A stretch of 64,000 nucleotides of DNA. Source: Fremontodendron californicum (Eukaryota > Streptophyta > Magnoliopsida > Malvales > Malvaceae). The DNA lies in contig JAULJL010000041.1 of the NCBI GenBank assembly GCA_030761205.1, positions 692,001 to 756,000 of the forward strand. Reading direction: 5' to 3'. Positions 34,874 through 45,640 of this stretch are shown piece by piece. The position numbers and the translations under genes were made by a program. Below the pieces are notes generated by a model. The model was not told the origin of the DNA. It saw only the letters and a list, made by a program, of their open reading frames with translations, and ran no database searches. Position 1 is the first letter of the stretch; every line of letters starts with the position of its first letter.

Positions 34874-36355
34874 ATGGAAGATTTTTCAAGTCCGATTGGT
34901 AAGATCGAGAAGCTTAATAACAGCAATTATAATACATGGAGTATTTGCATGCAATTTTACATGCAAGGAGAAGATTTATGGGATATTGTTAACGGTGAAG
35001 ATATAACACCACCAACCGATGTCGAAGAATTGAAGGAATGGAAGATCAAAGCCGGTAAGGCCATGTACGTGTTATCAGTCACCATTGAGGATGGTTTATT
35101 ACAACGCATCAAGGATGCAAAGACACCGAAGGAAGCCTGGGACACACTCACAATGCTGTTCGCGAGGAAAAATGATGCTAGGCTCCAACAATTGGAGAAT
35201 GAACTTCTATCAATCTCGCAGCAAAATATGTCGGTAAGCGCATATTTCTCTAAAGTTAAAACTCTTTGTGATGAAATTTCAAAATTAGATCCAGAAAATG
35301 CCATTACCGAAACGAGGATGAGAAGAATTATCATCCATGGCTTGCGACCTGAATACAACGGGATTGTTACTGCAACTCGTGGATGGAGCAAAGAACCAAC
35401 TTTAACTGAGTTGGAAAATATCGTTGCAAATCAAGAGGCTTTAGATAACCAAATGTCTAAAGTCATGATAAAAGATTATGAGAAAGCCCTCTTTAGCAAT
35501 AGAAGAGGTAAAGTTGCTATGAGACAAGGAATAGAAGACATTGAAGTTCAAAACAAACAAGAAGCTTGGCAACGGAGGAGCTTTCAGCGAGGGGGAGCTC
35601 AAATTGTTCGAGATAGAGACGATAGCGAAAATGTGAGGTCTCATCGTCGAAACGTTCAGTGTTTCAAGTGTGGCAAGCTTGGCCACTATGCTCGAGATTG
35701 TCGATATAGACAAGTGCAAGGCTATGCAACAGTGTTCTCACGACAGGAGAATAACTATGAAGAAAAATGGGATTTTGAGACAGCATTTACTATTGAAGAA
35801 TGCGAAGAACTCGTAGCTGCTTGCACCACCGAGTTAGAAGAAAATGTTTATGATGACATGGAAGAAGAAATTGATTTTGAGAATACTCTTCCAAGACAAG
35901 AGGTAATTGAAGGAACGTCAAAGGAAAAGAACGAGTCGATGTTTAAGTCTTTAGAAAAGACTTTTGAAGAAGAAAGAATGTTTCAAGAAGTCGAGAAGAA
36001 GCTTGAAGCTGATGTCAACATGGAGAAGGATGACAATGAGGTCAACGACACTGTTAAGACTCACAAAGGCGTGAAAGATATGAAGATCGATTGTGAAGTC
36101 AACAAATTAATGGTAATTGACAAAGTCGAGTATGCCAAAGTCAGAGACAGGCTAGCAGAGAGAATCAAGAAGAACGAAGATAGAAATAGTGTTGAAGCAA
36201 AGACGGAAGTGAACAAAATCAAGGATCAAAAGAGAAGAGAGCAATCAACGAAGGATGAAGCAGAACTAATGATGCTGATGAATTTTAAGAAGAGAAAGAA
36301 AAAGAGAAGATATTTGATGCAAGATTTGATAAGTCCAGAAGACAGTCTGGAATGA
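34874..36355 (+). CDS. Copia Gag with a Glu/Lys-rich C-terminal tail
   Basis: 493 codons from the ATG at 34874; an upstream open stretch has no ATG. The first roughly 300 residues closely follow Gag of the intact copia polyprotein, including the CCHC knuckle CFKCGKLGHYARDC (coded about 35660-35702). After EECEELVAAC the frame passes into YDDMEEEIDFENTLP, which resembles the integrase-RT linker of the intact element (NMEEQIELEKTQP), so a deletion seems to have removed protease and integrase. A highly charged, possibly coiled-coil tail of about 150 residues follows, ending in KKRKKKRR. Its origin is not recognised. The protein could form or enter particles with a helper's Gag-Pol and bind RNA through the knuckle; this is inference. 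Confidence 0.88.
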   Translation: MEDFSSPIGKIEKLNNSNYNTWSICMQFYMQGEDLWDIVNGEDITPPTDVEELKEWKIKAGKAMYVLSVTIEDGLLQRIKDAKTPKEAWDTLTMLFARKNDARLQQLENELLSISQQNMSVSAYFSKVKTLCDEISKLDPENAITETRMRRIIIHGLRPEYNGIVTATRGWSKEPTLTELENIVANQEALDNQMSKVMIKDYEKALFSNRRGKVAMRQGIEDIEVQNKQEAWQRRSFQRGGAQIVRDRDDSENVRSHRRNVQCFKCGKLGHYARDCRYRQVQGYATVFSRQENNYEEKWDFETAFTIEECEELVAACTTELEENVYDDMEEEIDFENTLPRQEVIEGTSKEKNESMFKSLEKTFEEERMFQEVEKKLEADVNMEKDDNEVNDTVKTHKGVKDMKIDCEVNKLMVIDKVEYAKVRDRLAERIKKNEDRNSVEAKTEVNKIKDQKRREQSTKDEAELMMLMNFKKRKKKRRYLMQDLISPEDSLE

Positions 36356-36394
36356 CAACCAAACCGACATCAAGAGAGTAGTTGTTGAGGGGGA
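36300..36394 (+). pseudogene. Out-of-frame relic of the copia pol C-terminus plus polypurine tract
   Basis: In a different frame from the Gag-tail ORF the sequence reads ARFDKSRRQSGMTTKPTSRE and stop, parallel to the last residues of the intact pol (AKFDEFRRQLGMTTKASIKRE). The polypurine tract follows, ending at 36394. A frameshift separates the ORF above from this relic. Confidence 0.85.
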
Positions 36395-36895
36395 GTGTTA
36401 AAGTCAACAACTCCTCTAGAATTCTCTCTCCTTCCTAGAAATTTCTTCATCTCCCTTTCTAGAATTGTCTACATAATTCTCCCTAGATTATTCTTCAATC
36501 ACCTTCCTAGAAACTTCTCTCCCTAGTTTCTTCTATATTCTTCTCCATATTTGCTTCTCTAGAATATTATAGCTTAGCCAACATACATACTAGAATGTTG
36601 TAAGGAACCGACATAAATGGTTATAAATAGAGCCTTAGGTGTTATGTGTTGTGTAGATGAGAAAGAAAAGGTAGAGAGGTGAGTAGAGAGAAAAAGGAAG
36701 AAAAAGATATGAGTGAAGGAGTGAAGTTGTGAGTGCATATTAAAAGAGTGTGTCTAGTGTATATTTGGTCTTTTCTCATATTAATAAAAGAGTTGTTTTT
36801 TCGGAAGTTACTGTAGCATCCCGAGATAAAGTTACTGTATCAAATCGGTACTGTAGCACAAAACTACAATCGGTATCGAAGGTCAAAAATCAACA
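36395..36895 (+). repeat. 3' LTR of the gag-only copia element
   Basis: About 500 bp, matching 33755-34254; boundary uncertain by one base. Followed by TSD catat. Confidence 0.92.
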
Positions 36896-36900
36896 CATAT

Positions 36901-37277
36901 TCTTTTTTTAATGCTAATAAATTAGGGTCTTGATTTGAATCTAATTTTTTTTTCAAGTGATCTTAAGAACACTTTTTAATTATATCGATTTAATGCATTC
37001 AACATTTATTATTTCGAAAATACTCAATTTTGATACAAACTCTTAATGAGACAAATTTTAAAAGTAAATAAAAAAGATATCAATATGATATAAATTTTGC
37101 ATGAGCCTTAATTATATACCACTAGAATAGAGTACTTAACAAGTCATTTGGCCTTGAAATATTCTATTCTGATCTTTACCAGGCTTCAACTTCGGATCTT
37201 GAGCCCCCTTTAGAAATTAGAGATCTACTAAGTGTAGCTCCCAAAATAAACAATTAACACCCACATCAGTTTCCAAA
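36901..37277 (+). promoter_or_regulatory. Upstream region of the DUF688 gene
   Basis: AT-rich. A TATA-like word tataaatt lies at about 37090, which could serve the gene at 37278, but no transcription start can be fixed. The gag-only copia element ends only 383 bp upstream of the start codon, so its LTR may affect expression (inference). Confidence 0.4.
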
Positions 37278-37982
37278 ATGTTGAGTGACAGTGGTAGCCA
37301 TGAGCAGCTGCAGCAGCAGCCTCAGAAAGGTCTTCAAATCAAGCAAGATGACAAGTTTTTCTCCAGGCTGATGTCTAAGGAAACTTCCATGGCTAATTCT
37401 TCTTGCAGGGTCTACTATGGAGGAGCTTCAGGTGCTATTCCTTTCATGTGGGAGTCACAGCCTGGAACCCCTAAACATCCTTCATGTGAAACTACTCTAC
37501 CTCCTTTGACTCCACCTCCTTCGTATTCGTTCAAGTCAAAATCTAAGCAGAAAAAGAGCATGAAATCGACCCTTTTGAGCTCCATCTTTCCCAGGCTGAT
37601 AACTCCTAGGAAAAACCAAGCTTCTTCTCCTTCTTCTTCACGGTCTTCTACATCATCTTCATCGTCGACGACTTTATCATCATGGTCATCATTATTGCAT
37701 GATTATTCTGGTTCTTCCCCATCAGCTAATTCTTCGGCCATGAATCGAAAGTCATTTCATAGACAAAGAAGCTATTTATCATGTTCAAGATCACCTGTTC
37801 ATAACTGCTGCATGGATGTTGATGATGATGAGGAAGGGCTTCAATCACCGACTTCGACATTGCGTTTTGGGGTTAAACCCAGGAATCTGATTGAGTTTAG
37901 AGGATGTCAGTCGATGGTAAACATAAAGAAAGCATTACTATCAATTGTTAGCCATGGTTCAGGTCAAGGTACTAGTAATTAA
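37278..37982 (+). CDS. DUF688 family protein, single exon
   Basis: 234 codons. The hallmark AIPFMWESQPGTPKH lies at residues 53-67 and is followed by a Pro-rich LPPLTPPPSY segment (75-83). A basic stretch (87-112), long Ser-rich tracts (about 115-160) and an acidic patch DVDDDEE (about 180) come next. The C-terminal ARFGVK-like segment and short conserved tail fit the family. No membrane segment or catalytic motif is present; the protein appears largely disordered. The biochemical role of DUF688 proteins is not established. The first ATG (37278) is used; it is preceded by aaaa, an acceptable plant context. The reading frame is a clear outlier in codon quality in this AT-rich stretch. A T-rich tract and AT-rich 3' region follow the stop at 37982. 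Confidence 0.88.
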   Translation: MLSDSGSHEQLQQQPQKGLQIKQDDKFFSRLMSKETSMANSSCRVYYGGASGAIPFMWESQPGTPKHPSCETTLPPLTPPPSYSFKSKSKQKKSMKSTLLSSIFPRLITPRKNQASSPSSSRSSTSSSSSTTLSSWSSLLHDYSGSSPSANSSAMNRKSFHRQRSYLSCSRSPVHNCCMDVDDDEEGLQSPTSTLRFGVKPRNLIEFRGCQSMVNIKKALLSIVSHGSGQGTSN

Positions 37983-40650
37983 TTTCTACAACTTTGTGAT
38001 GTTCTTAATTAATTTGTTGGTTTTCCTTTTTTTTTTTTTTTTTTTTGGTGTATTTGTAGAGAAATATTATTAATTTCTAGTCTTTGCCCCCACTTCAGAT
38101 GTTTGATTATTGTGTTTGGCCTATCAAATTTTCATTATTGAACAGTTTGTTCAAATTCATCATAATCCAATGCATGCTATTGTTAAAAAAAAAAAAATGT
38201 AATTTATATAAGCATTTCAATGAAATTATACCAATTAATGCATGGCTACCAACAAAAATTTTATCTATTCAAGTTTGCTTCATGAATAGGGTCTATTAAT
38301 CTCTAATTAAGAACATTTAATTATCTCATTACAAGTTTAATTATTTTTTAATTCCTTTTTTCTTATTTCTATATTATATATTTTTGGAAATTTTCTTTAA
38401 AATATATTTTCCCACACCTTTCTCCTAACTTCCACGACTGTTCACGTGAAGATGCTTGGAAGAAAGTTATGAAATTAAAAAGGAATATAGATAGGGGACT
38501 GGGGTTGTTAGGTCATTAAAGAAAGTGAAGCTATTTTTTGTTTTTTTTTTGTTTTTTTTTTTGTTTCTCTTGGCAAATGGCATTAAATAACCATGTGGGA
38601 TGCATTAATTTACTGTATAGCCTTGCCTTCACTTTCTGCTTTTCACACTAGCATGAAATTAATACAAAATAGGAATGGTGATTCGTGAATAATAGATTTG
38701 TTTAAGGATCGGTTATTCATTTGATCAGTATTAAATTGAGTCTGAATAAAAAAAAAATTTAATTTGAATCAGCCCGATTCGATTCGAATTATTATTAATT
38801 AATAAAAAAATTTATTTAATTATAAATATTAATTTAAAATTTATTTTTTAATTTTTAATAATATTTTAAATAATGATATGAGTTTTGGATTGATCCAAAC
38901 CCATTCTGATCCGAATTTAGATAATTAAAAAAATTGGATTACGATCCAATCTGACCATGAACATGTCTGATGAAGAAGAATCCTTTACCTCCAATATATT
39001 TTTGTTTCTTTTTTAGCCCTTTTTATCAGGTCAGGGAGGGAACTTTTTCTAGGAGAGTGGAGGGGATGGGAGTTGGTCCCTTGCTATTAATCCTAACTTA
39101 AATCTAAGAATTCATGTATTTGTATTGTATTTATATATTTTTTATATTATAATTATGTTTAAAGTGTTATATATTTATATAAATTTTTATATATAATAAT
39201 TCGTATTATATAGATTTTAACATATTTGTTTATTCGTGTCGTGTTATTTTTTCGTGTTTTATTTTTATTTTTTTATCATATCGTGTAATCAAATCATGTC
39301 TAAAATTATCAAATCTATCTAATCTAAAATGATACTAGCAGCAAATTAATAATAGGGTTTGACTGTTGCTGATAGATAATTGGACTTTCATCATGGAAAA
39401 AGGAAAGGAAACTCCAAATAACTAGAAACAAAACTTATTACAAAATTCTAGTTAATTTATTTGATTTTGGAATATATGACGGAATTAAGGGAGGGAAAAG
39501 AAGATTCCAACTCTTTTATGTGATATTCAAATTTAAATTCTCTATAAATATAATCTTCAACAATAAAATTTATGTCCTCAACAATTTAAATTTGACCTAA
39601 TAATGTCTAAATTTCAATTCATGCCTGAATGAATAATAATATTTTGCACATTTAAACCGAATAGATAAAGGGGTGATTATATATTTATATATAAAAAAAA
39701 GCTTTTTTTTATATAAGAGTTCAATTAATAGACTTGATAGGTCTTTGTACATCTACTGAACGTGGGGTTAATTTTATTAAATATAGAAGGGAAAATTTAT
39801 GCCATCATGATCTCAATAGTTCTTTTATTTTTCTTAAAAAAAAATTTCATCATCTCATAGTTTTTCCCTTACTTTTCATGTCTAATTTTAAAATAATAAA
39901 TATATTTGACGATTTGATTAAGTGTGTAATGTAAATGATGAGAGATATATATTTTTTGAAAGGTAAAAAATTCTATTAATAGAAGATTGAGTACAAACTT
40001 TCCAATAGCCTTATATTGATAATATTATATGAGCTATAAATGAGCTATATATTGATAATATTATATTTTAGCTTATTCATTTAAAGTCTTATCAAAATTA
40101 AGTTTTATGAAGCTCAAAAGTTTGAACTCAAAATAGTTTATTTAAGAAATTCTCGAGTTTAAGATTGAACTTGACTAATTAAATAAACAAATAAATAAGT
40201 TGATTTTGACTTCTTCTTTTTTTCGAACATCAAGCATTTGATTCATGATTTATTATTCAAATAGTAAAATTCAAATCCCTTTTCTCTCAATTAAAATAAT
40301 TTTTTTTTGTGAGCTCTCAAAGTAAGGAGCTTAGTATATATGTATATAAAGTAGGAGTATTTTTTTTTTGTGTGGTTATAATTGGATAGTTCCACTACTC
40401 AAAAATGCATATAAAGTAATAAAAATATTTATTTATAGCGAAATAGCTAGGTAGATAAGATATCGGACCTATCCTTATTAGCAATTAAAAAAAAAAAAAG
40501 TAATTAACTTTTTCACCCTTACCCTGGAGGATATTTCTAAAGCAATTATGAGGAAAAATATATATTCCTCCATATATAGATACCCAAAAATTAGAATTCG
40601 ATTTCAATATGATTTTTTTGTCTTACAATAGTATTGATAAAAGTACATAT
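37983..40650. other. Intergenic downstream of the DUF688 gene
   Basis: It starts with the presumed 3' UTR (T-rich run at 38020-38046). It includes a MITE-like segment (38670-38970) and a cgtgtcgtgtt-type repeat remnant (39110-39330). The rest is AT-rich low complexity with no supported gene. Confidence 0.5.
38670..38970. mobile_element. MITE-like element related to the 30513 and 32143 copies
   Basis: The right end gaccatgaacatgtctg matches the family terminus. Inside are gattcgattcgaatt and gatccgaattt words flanking an AT-rich core. The left end is diverged (gattcgtgaata), and no target duplication is clear. Confidence 0.5.
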
Positions 40651-41199
40651 TGTTGAATTTGAGTTTAAGTCCAATATTGAGTTTGAGTAAGAGTTCAAGT
40701 CTCACATTAAGTAGAAGTGTTCATCCTACACAAGTAACTAATTGGTTAAATAAAGGAAAATTCTAATCTCATATTAAATAGTATTGATGAACAAAGAGGA
40801 GTGTTCACCTATAAATAGAAACCTTGATCTTTAGGGAAAGACAACCACCAGGGTCTATACACTTAAGTAGAAGTTGTATTGGAGCTCTATGGGTGGTGAG
40901 TCGTAATATTGGGAAGATGGTTTGTTGTTTTATCCGTACAAAAGTTATCTGTGCAAAAGTTATAAGTGTGTTTGTAACTTTATCTGTGCAAAAGCTACAA
41001 GTTTGTTGTAAGTGGGTTTATAGCTTTATCCGTGCAAAAGTTATAAGTTGGAAATCTTCCTTAGTGAAGTATGTTTATCCCTTTGGGATCGTGGATGTAG
41101 ACCAAGAAGGGCTGAACCACGTTAAAAATATTGTGTTCTCTTTTCCGAGTGCATGTTATGGGTTAATGCTTGTTGTGGGTTACCACGCTATTCCCAACA
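40651..41199 (+). repeat. Solo LTR (copia-type), 549 bp
   Basis: It begins tgttgaatttg and ends attcccaaca (TG...CA). Flanks are catat and catgc, a probable mutated TSD. TATA box TATAAATA is at 40810-40817. The end contains gatcgtggatgtag and gaaccacgtta words typical of copia U5 regions. Three to four copies of ttatc-gtgcaaaagttataag lie at 40940-41045. No internal region or second LTR is present, so it is the product of LTR-LTR recombination. The 146-codon frame inside is incidental. Confidence 0.8.
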
Positions 41200-41599
41200 C
41201 ATGCATATATATATATATATTTCATAAGTTTGATGAATTTTATTTTATTTCACGCAAAATGTGAAAACAATGGTTTGAAAGAACGCCAATGAGTTGGGAT
41301 AGGCATGTGTAGGCTGTGGTTTGGAAAGAAAAATAAAAAATAATAATAAGAATTGTTTTTTAATTGAGGTTACTCGGGATTGAATCTTATTATTAAAATT
41401 AAGAATTCAACACTCTACCAACAGATCATGTGATTGTTAATTAATTAATAATAAGAATTTTGCTAACGATAGTTAATTAAATTACTATTTATGCAAATCT
41501 TTAATATCAATCGTTAAAAAAATGGCTGCCGGAAATTCTCTCTCGAGTCTTAACGGTGAGAATGAGATTTTGAAAAGAACAAAGAAATAAATGCAAATT
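41200..41599. other. Intergenic with a tRNA-like (SINE-like) remnant
   Basis: On the minus strand about 41440-41375 reads gttggtagagtg (A-box-like) and gattcaatccc (B-box-like), with similar words at 63900-63965. No gene seen. Confidence 0.4.
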
Positions 41600-42579
41600 A
41601 ATTAGGAAGCATTTGCTCAACCAAGACGATAGTGAGGAAGGGTTGCTCAAGTTTTTTTGGTCTAAATGGATACATGGGATTTAATTGGATCCTTTTGCTA
41701 CTGAAGGAATTTGTAGGGACAATGAAGAATTATGGAGTTTTGGTTTCACAACAAGACTTGGTTGAGTGTGAGATTTATGCAATTTATATTGGGTTAATTA
41801 TTTTTGCGTGGGAACATGGATGGAAACGAGTGCTTGCAGAGCTATATTCTTTATTGGCCGTCCAAAAAGTTTTACAGCCTCTCCGAGATAACGATCCTCG
41901 TTACTAAGGTCTCGTTATGGTGCGGTTGGGACACATTTTTATTTCAACACATCTAAAAACCTATTTAAGTAACATGACATTAGTTTCGGATTAAAATACT
42001 ATTTTTTATAAAAAAATTTGGTGCGGATTAACCTATTTGGGTAACCGCACTGATGTCATTTTTTCCAACTGGAACTGGATTAAAATACCCTCCAGTGGAG
42101 GGCATTTTTTCAATTTTACCCTTATTTTATAATTTTTAATTTAATAAATTTAACATTATACAATAAATTAATAAATATATTTTATTATTTTATAATTAAT
42201 TAAAAATAAGTAATTACATAAATAATATTTTTATTATTTTTTAAAAATTTATTCATTTTTTAAATTTTTTATTTTACATAAATATAATTTCAAATTTTTA
42301 ATTATTATTATTTAACATAAATATAATTTTAATATATATATTTTATTATTTAACAGAAATATAATTTTAATATTTTATAATTATTTATTATATATATATA
42401 CACATTTTAATCTAAAGCCCTTAATGGTCATTTTTTCTTCTTACTATAATTCACCTCATCGCCACCGCTGCTTTGCATCCAAACACATATCCCACCTTGA
42501 TTTTAATCTCACAGCTATAGTACCAAATCTCACTACTACAATAGCTAATCTCACCTCCACCGCTGTTTTCAATCTCACC

Positions 42580-44802
42580 TGTCATAACGGTTTTTTTCGG
42601 ACCGCTACGACGATTTTGATGAAAACACAAAAAATGGAGTCGCCACCAATCTTTTTTGCTAGGTGTGATTGGCCACCTATTAAAACCGATTTTAGCAAAA
42701 TATTTTAAAATTAATTAAAACATTTTTAAAACCAATTTCGAAGTCCGCGCTTTGAACCAGAGAGAAAACAAAATCGGGTTCGGGAGTCAGTTACGTGCGG
42801 GGAAGGATTAGCACCCCCGCAACGCCCGTTTAGAAAACGGTACCACTTGATCACGTGTTATCTTAAATCTCGATTTAATGGATTTAACATCGGTATTTAA
42901 AACTAATTCTCTTTTCTTTTCTTTTATTTTAAAAAAAACATGTTTATTATTTTTTGAATTTTCTTGAACTGTTTTTAATTTTTTAAAAAATCGAAAGTGA
43001 ACATAAATTTATTATCGAAAATACTCATTAAATATTCCCGACACTCTCGGTGGTATTTAACGAGATCTTCTCACCTCAAGACATCTCAAGAATCACAACC
43101 GTGATATCTTTCGAATTCCGTCGTCGGCAATTTACATCCATTTTTATTTAAATGCGTATGATGCGAATATTTAAATATCGGATGCATACGGCTTAGCATA
43201 TAGGACATGTGATTAAGCACAGAATTATAAGATTAAACATGCAAATAAAAACACGAGTACAACAAGATATCAAACGCGTAAATATTTATTCTTTATTCAT
43301 TCTTTTTTTTATTTGATGATTTTTATAGATGAAAACGAATTTTTGTATTGAGCATATCGTTAAATACTCCCACTACTCGTGGTGATATTTAGCGAAATTC
43401 TCTCACCTCGGGACATCTTAGGAATCACAACCGTGACGACCCTCGATTTCCGTCGTCGGCTAATCCGTATTCCTCGATTTTATTTAAATGCGAATGAGGC
43501 GAATAAAATATTGAATGTACATGATTTAGCATACAACATGTACGAATAAAAGTTTAATTATACGATCAAACGTACGACATAATATTCAAATACACGAGCA
43601 TGGCAAGGTATCGAATCACATAAACATTCGCTTTCTTTATTAAATTTTTTTATTTTGATCATTTCCCTTTTTTTTTATTTCATTTTTTTGAAAACGAATT
43701 TTAGTATCGAGCATATAGCTAAATACTCCAACCACTTGTGGTGACATTTGGCGAAATTCTCTCAACTCAAGATATCTTAGGAATCACTACCGTGACGTCC
43801 TTCGAATTCCATCATCGGTAATTAGCACTTATTGAAATCTTTTTTTTTTTTGAAAGGTAAGTTAAAATGCTTTTAATAATTATTTCCGAAATAAAAAAAA
43901 ATTATATATATAAGAATAATTTCCGAATCACTCCGATACTTTCGATAGTGTTTCGATTATTATTCTTACTCGGACCATTTCGAAGAACGATCGATACTCT
44001 GACCATCCGAGAGAGATCCGTTTTTAGAGAATTCTATTTACCAAAAATAATTTAAAAGACATGTATTAATTAGAAAAATTATCTTTATAACTTTAAAACC
44101 GAAACTGAATAACAAAAGTATATCAAATGCCGGGCAAAATAAATAAATACAAATAGTAATGAAAATAAATAAGAAAATCATACCTGACGAATGTCGAGAA
44201 TCCGAGAAATCAAAGTGTCGGACTTGATCTTCGTAAAATCTCCTTTTTTTTTTCTTTGTTTTCGAAAAAGGGGGGGTCCGATCTCTGGGTTTCGGATCTG
44301 GGGTTTTTGGTTGTGTTTTTGTGTGTGTTTTTTTTGTTCTTGCAGGGTTTCTTTTTTTTTTTTTTTTTTTTCCCGAATCCTTGGATCAGTGGCTAAGGGG
44401 GGTTTTTATAGGGGTTGAGTGTTTTAGTTTGTGTGTGGGTTTGGGTTTGGGTGGTTGGTGGTGGCAGGGGAGGGTTGCTGGCAGCGTGTGGGGCTGTCAG
44501 GGGTTGGTGGTGGCGTGTGGAGGAGGGTTTGGTGGTGGTGGCAGAGGGGTGGTTGCCTGGGGAAGGGTGGCTGTCAGGGCTAGGGTTTCCTAGGGTTTGG
44601 GGGGCGGCTAGGGTTTCAGCTGGGAGGGGTAGGGTTTTGGGCCTGCTGGGTAGCAGGCCGGATTTGGCCTGTTGGGCCTGCTGGTTAGCAGGCCCGATTT
44701 GGCCTGTTGGGCCTGCTGGTTAGCAGGCCCAAACGGGCCTTGGGCTTTGTAGCAGGCCCGGGTCGGGTTCGGATCTGACCCGGGCCAAAAACGGTTGCAA
44801 CA
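42580..44802 (-). repeat. 3' LTR of the Tat/Ogre-like element
   Basis: 2223 bp. It contains three diverged copies of a unit of about 340 bp (cores near 43019-43127, 43362-43463 and 43709-43817, each with cacctc-agacatctta-gaatcac and ccgtcgtcgg). At the promoter-distal end are palindromic ggcctgctggttagcaggcc words (44640-44755). Confidence 0.95.
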
Positions 44803-44815
44803 GCTACCCCTCTTT
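44803..44815 (-). promoter_or_regulatory. Polypurine tract
   Basis: AAAGAGGGGTAGC on the minus strand, directly before the 3' LTR; it would prime plus-strand DNA synthesis. Confidence 0.75.
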
Positions 44816-44892
44816 GCACATTGCTGAGAATCAGGAATAGGGCAAAGACATGAGCAACGCTTTTGTCTTGAATTGTGCATGCGTTTGTTCTA

Positions 44893-45640
44893 GGAGGGAC
44901 CTCTCCATCGGAGGCTCTTATTAATCGAAAAATAAATCGCTCCTCTCATCAGAGGCTCCATCACTTTAAAAATAAATTGCTCCTCTAATCAGAGGCTCTG
45001 TCACTTGAAAAATAAATTGCTCCTCTAATCAGAGGCTCTATCACTTTAAACAAAATAAATTGCTCCTCTTATCAGAGGCTCCATCACTTGAAAAATGAAT
45101 TGCTCCTCTAATCAGAGGCTCTATCACTTGAAAAATAAATTGCTCCTCTAATCAGAGGCTCCATCACTTTTAAAAATAAATTGCTCCTCTAATCAGAGGC
45201 TCTATCACTTGAAAAATGAATTGCTCCTCTAATCAGAGGCTCTATCATTTGAAAAATAAATTGCTCCTCTAATCAGAGGCTCCATCACTTTTAAAAATAA
45301 ATTGCTCCTCTAATCAGAGGCTCTATCACTTGAAAAATAAATTGCTCCTCTAATCAGAGGCTCTATCACTTGAAAATAAATTGCTCCTCTCATCAGAGGC
45401 TCCACAACTTTTAAAAATAAATTGCTCCTCTAATCAGAGGCTCTATCACTTGAAAAATAAATTGCTCCTCTAATCAGAGGCTCTATCACTTGAAAAATAA
45501 ATTGCTCCTCTAATCAGAGGCTCTATCATTTTAAAAATAAATTGCTCCTCTAATCAGAGGCTCTGTCACTTGAAAAATAAATTGCTCCTCTAATCAGAGG
45601 CTCTATCACTTTAAACAAAATAAATTGCTCCTTCTTCCTG
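44893..45640 (-). repeat. 40-bp tandem array with a palindrome in each unit
   Basis: Seventeen full units starting gctcctct are spaced 39-43 bp apart from 44939 to 45584. A degenerate unit precedes at 44893 and a partial one follows at 45627. Each unit holds the inverted repeat cctct-aatc-agagg and the linker tatcacttgaaaaataaatt. It lies in the 3' untranslated part next to the 3' LTR, the zone where Tat/Ogre elements often carry variable tandem repeats. Confidence 0.95.

Larger units (their letters stand above)
33755..36895 (+). mobile_element. Gag-only copia derivative (non-autonomous)
   Basis: TSD catat at 33750-33754 and 36896-36900. The LTRs are 33755-34254 and about 36395-36895 (about 500 bp each, a few differences by eye). 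PBS TGGTATCAGAGC is at 34258-34269, with polypurine tract ttgagggggag just before 36395. The single ORF is Gag followed by a charged tail; protease, integrase, RT and RNase H are missing. The Gag is a close relative of the intact copia element at 17386, and the non-coding end contains the last codons of that pol in another frame. It therefore arose by internal deletion of a relative of the intact element. Confidence 0.93.

Noticed and set aside
40824..41264. 146-codon open frame
   Set aside because: Lies within and crosses the end of a solo LTR bounded by TG...CA; no protein family recognised.
44191..44723. Open frames in the Tat/Ogre-like LTR (also at 59205-59742)
   Set aside because: Present in both LTR copies on the strand opposite to the element, made of homopolymers and G-rich repeats.
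44893..45640. CRISPR-like array of regular repeats with palindromes
   Set aside because: Repeat and spacer are both conserved, the unit is a simple 40-bp tandem repeat, and it lies in a plant retrotransposon.
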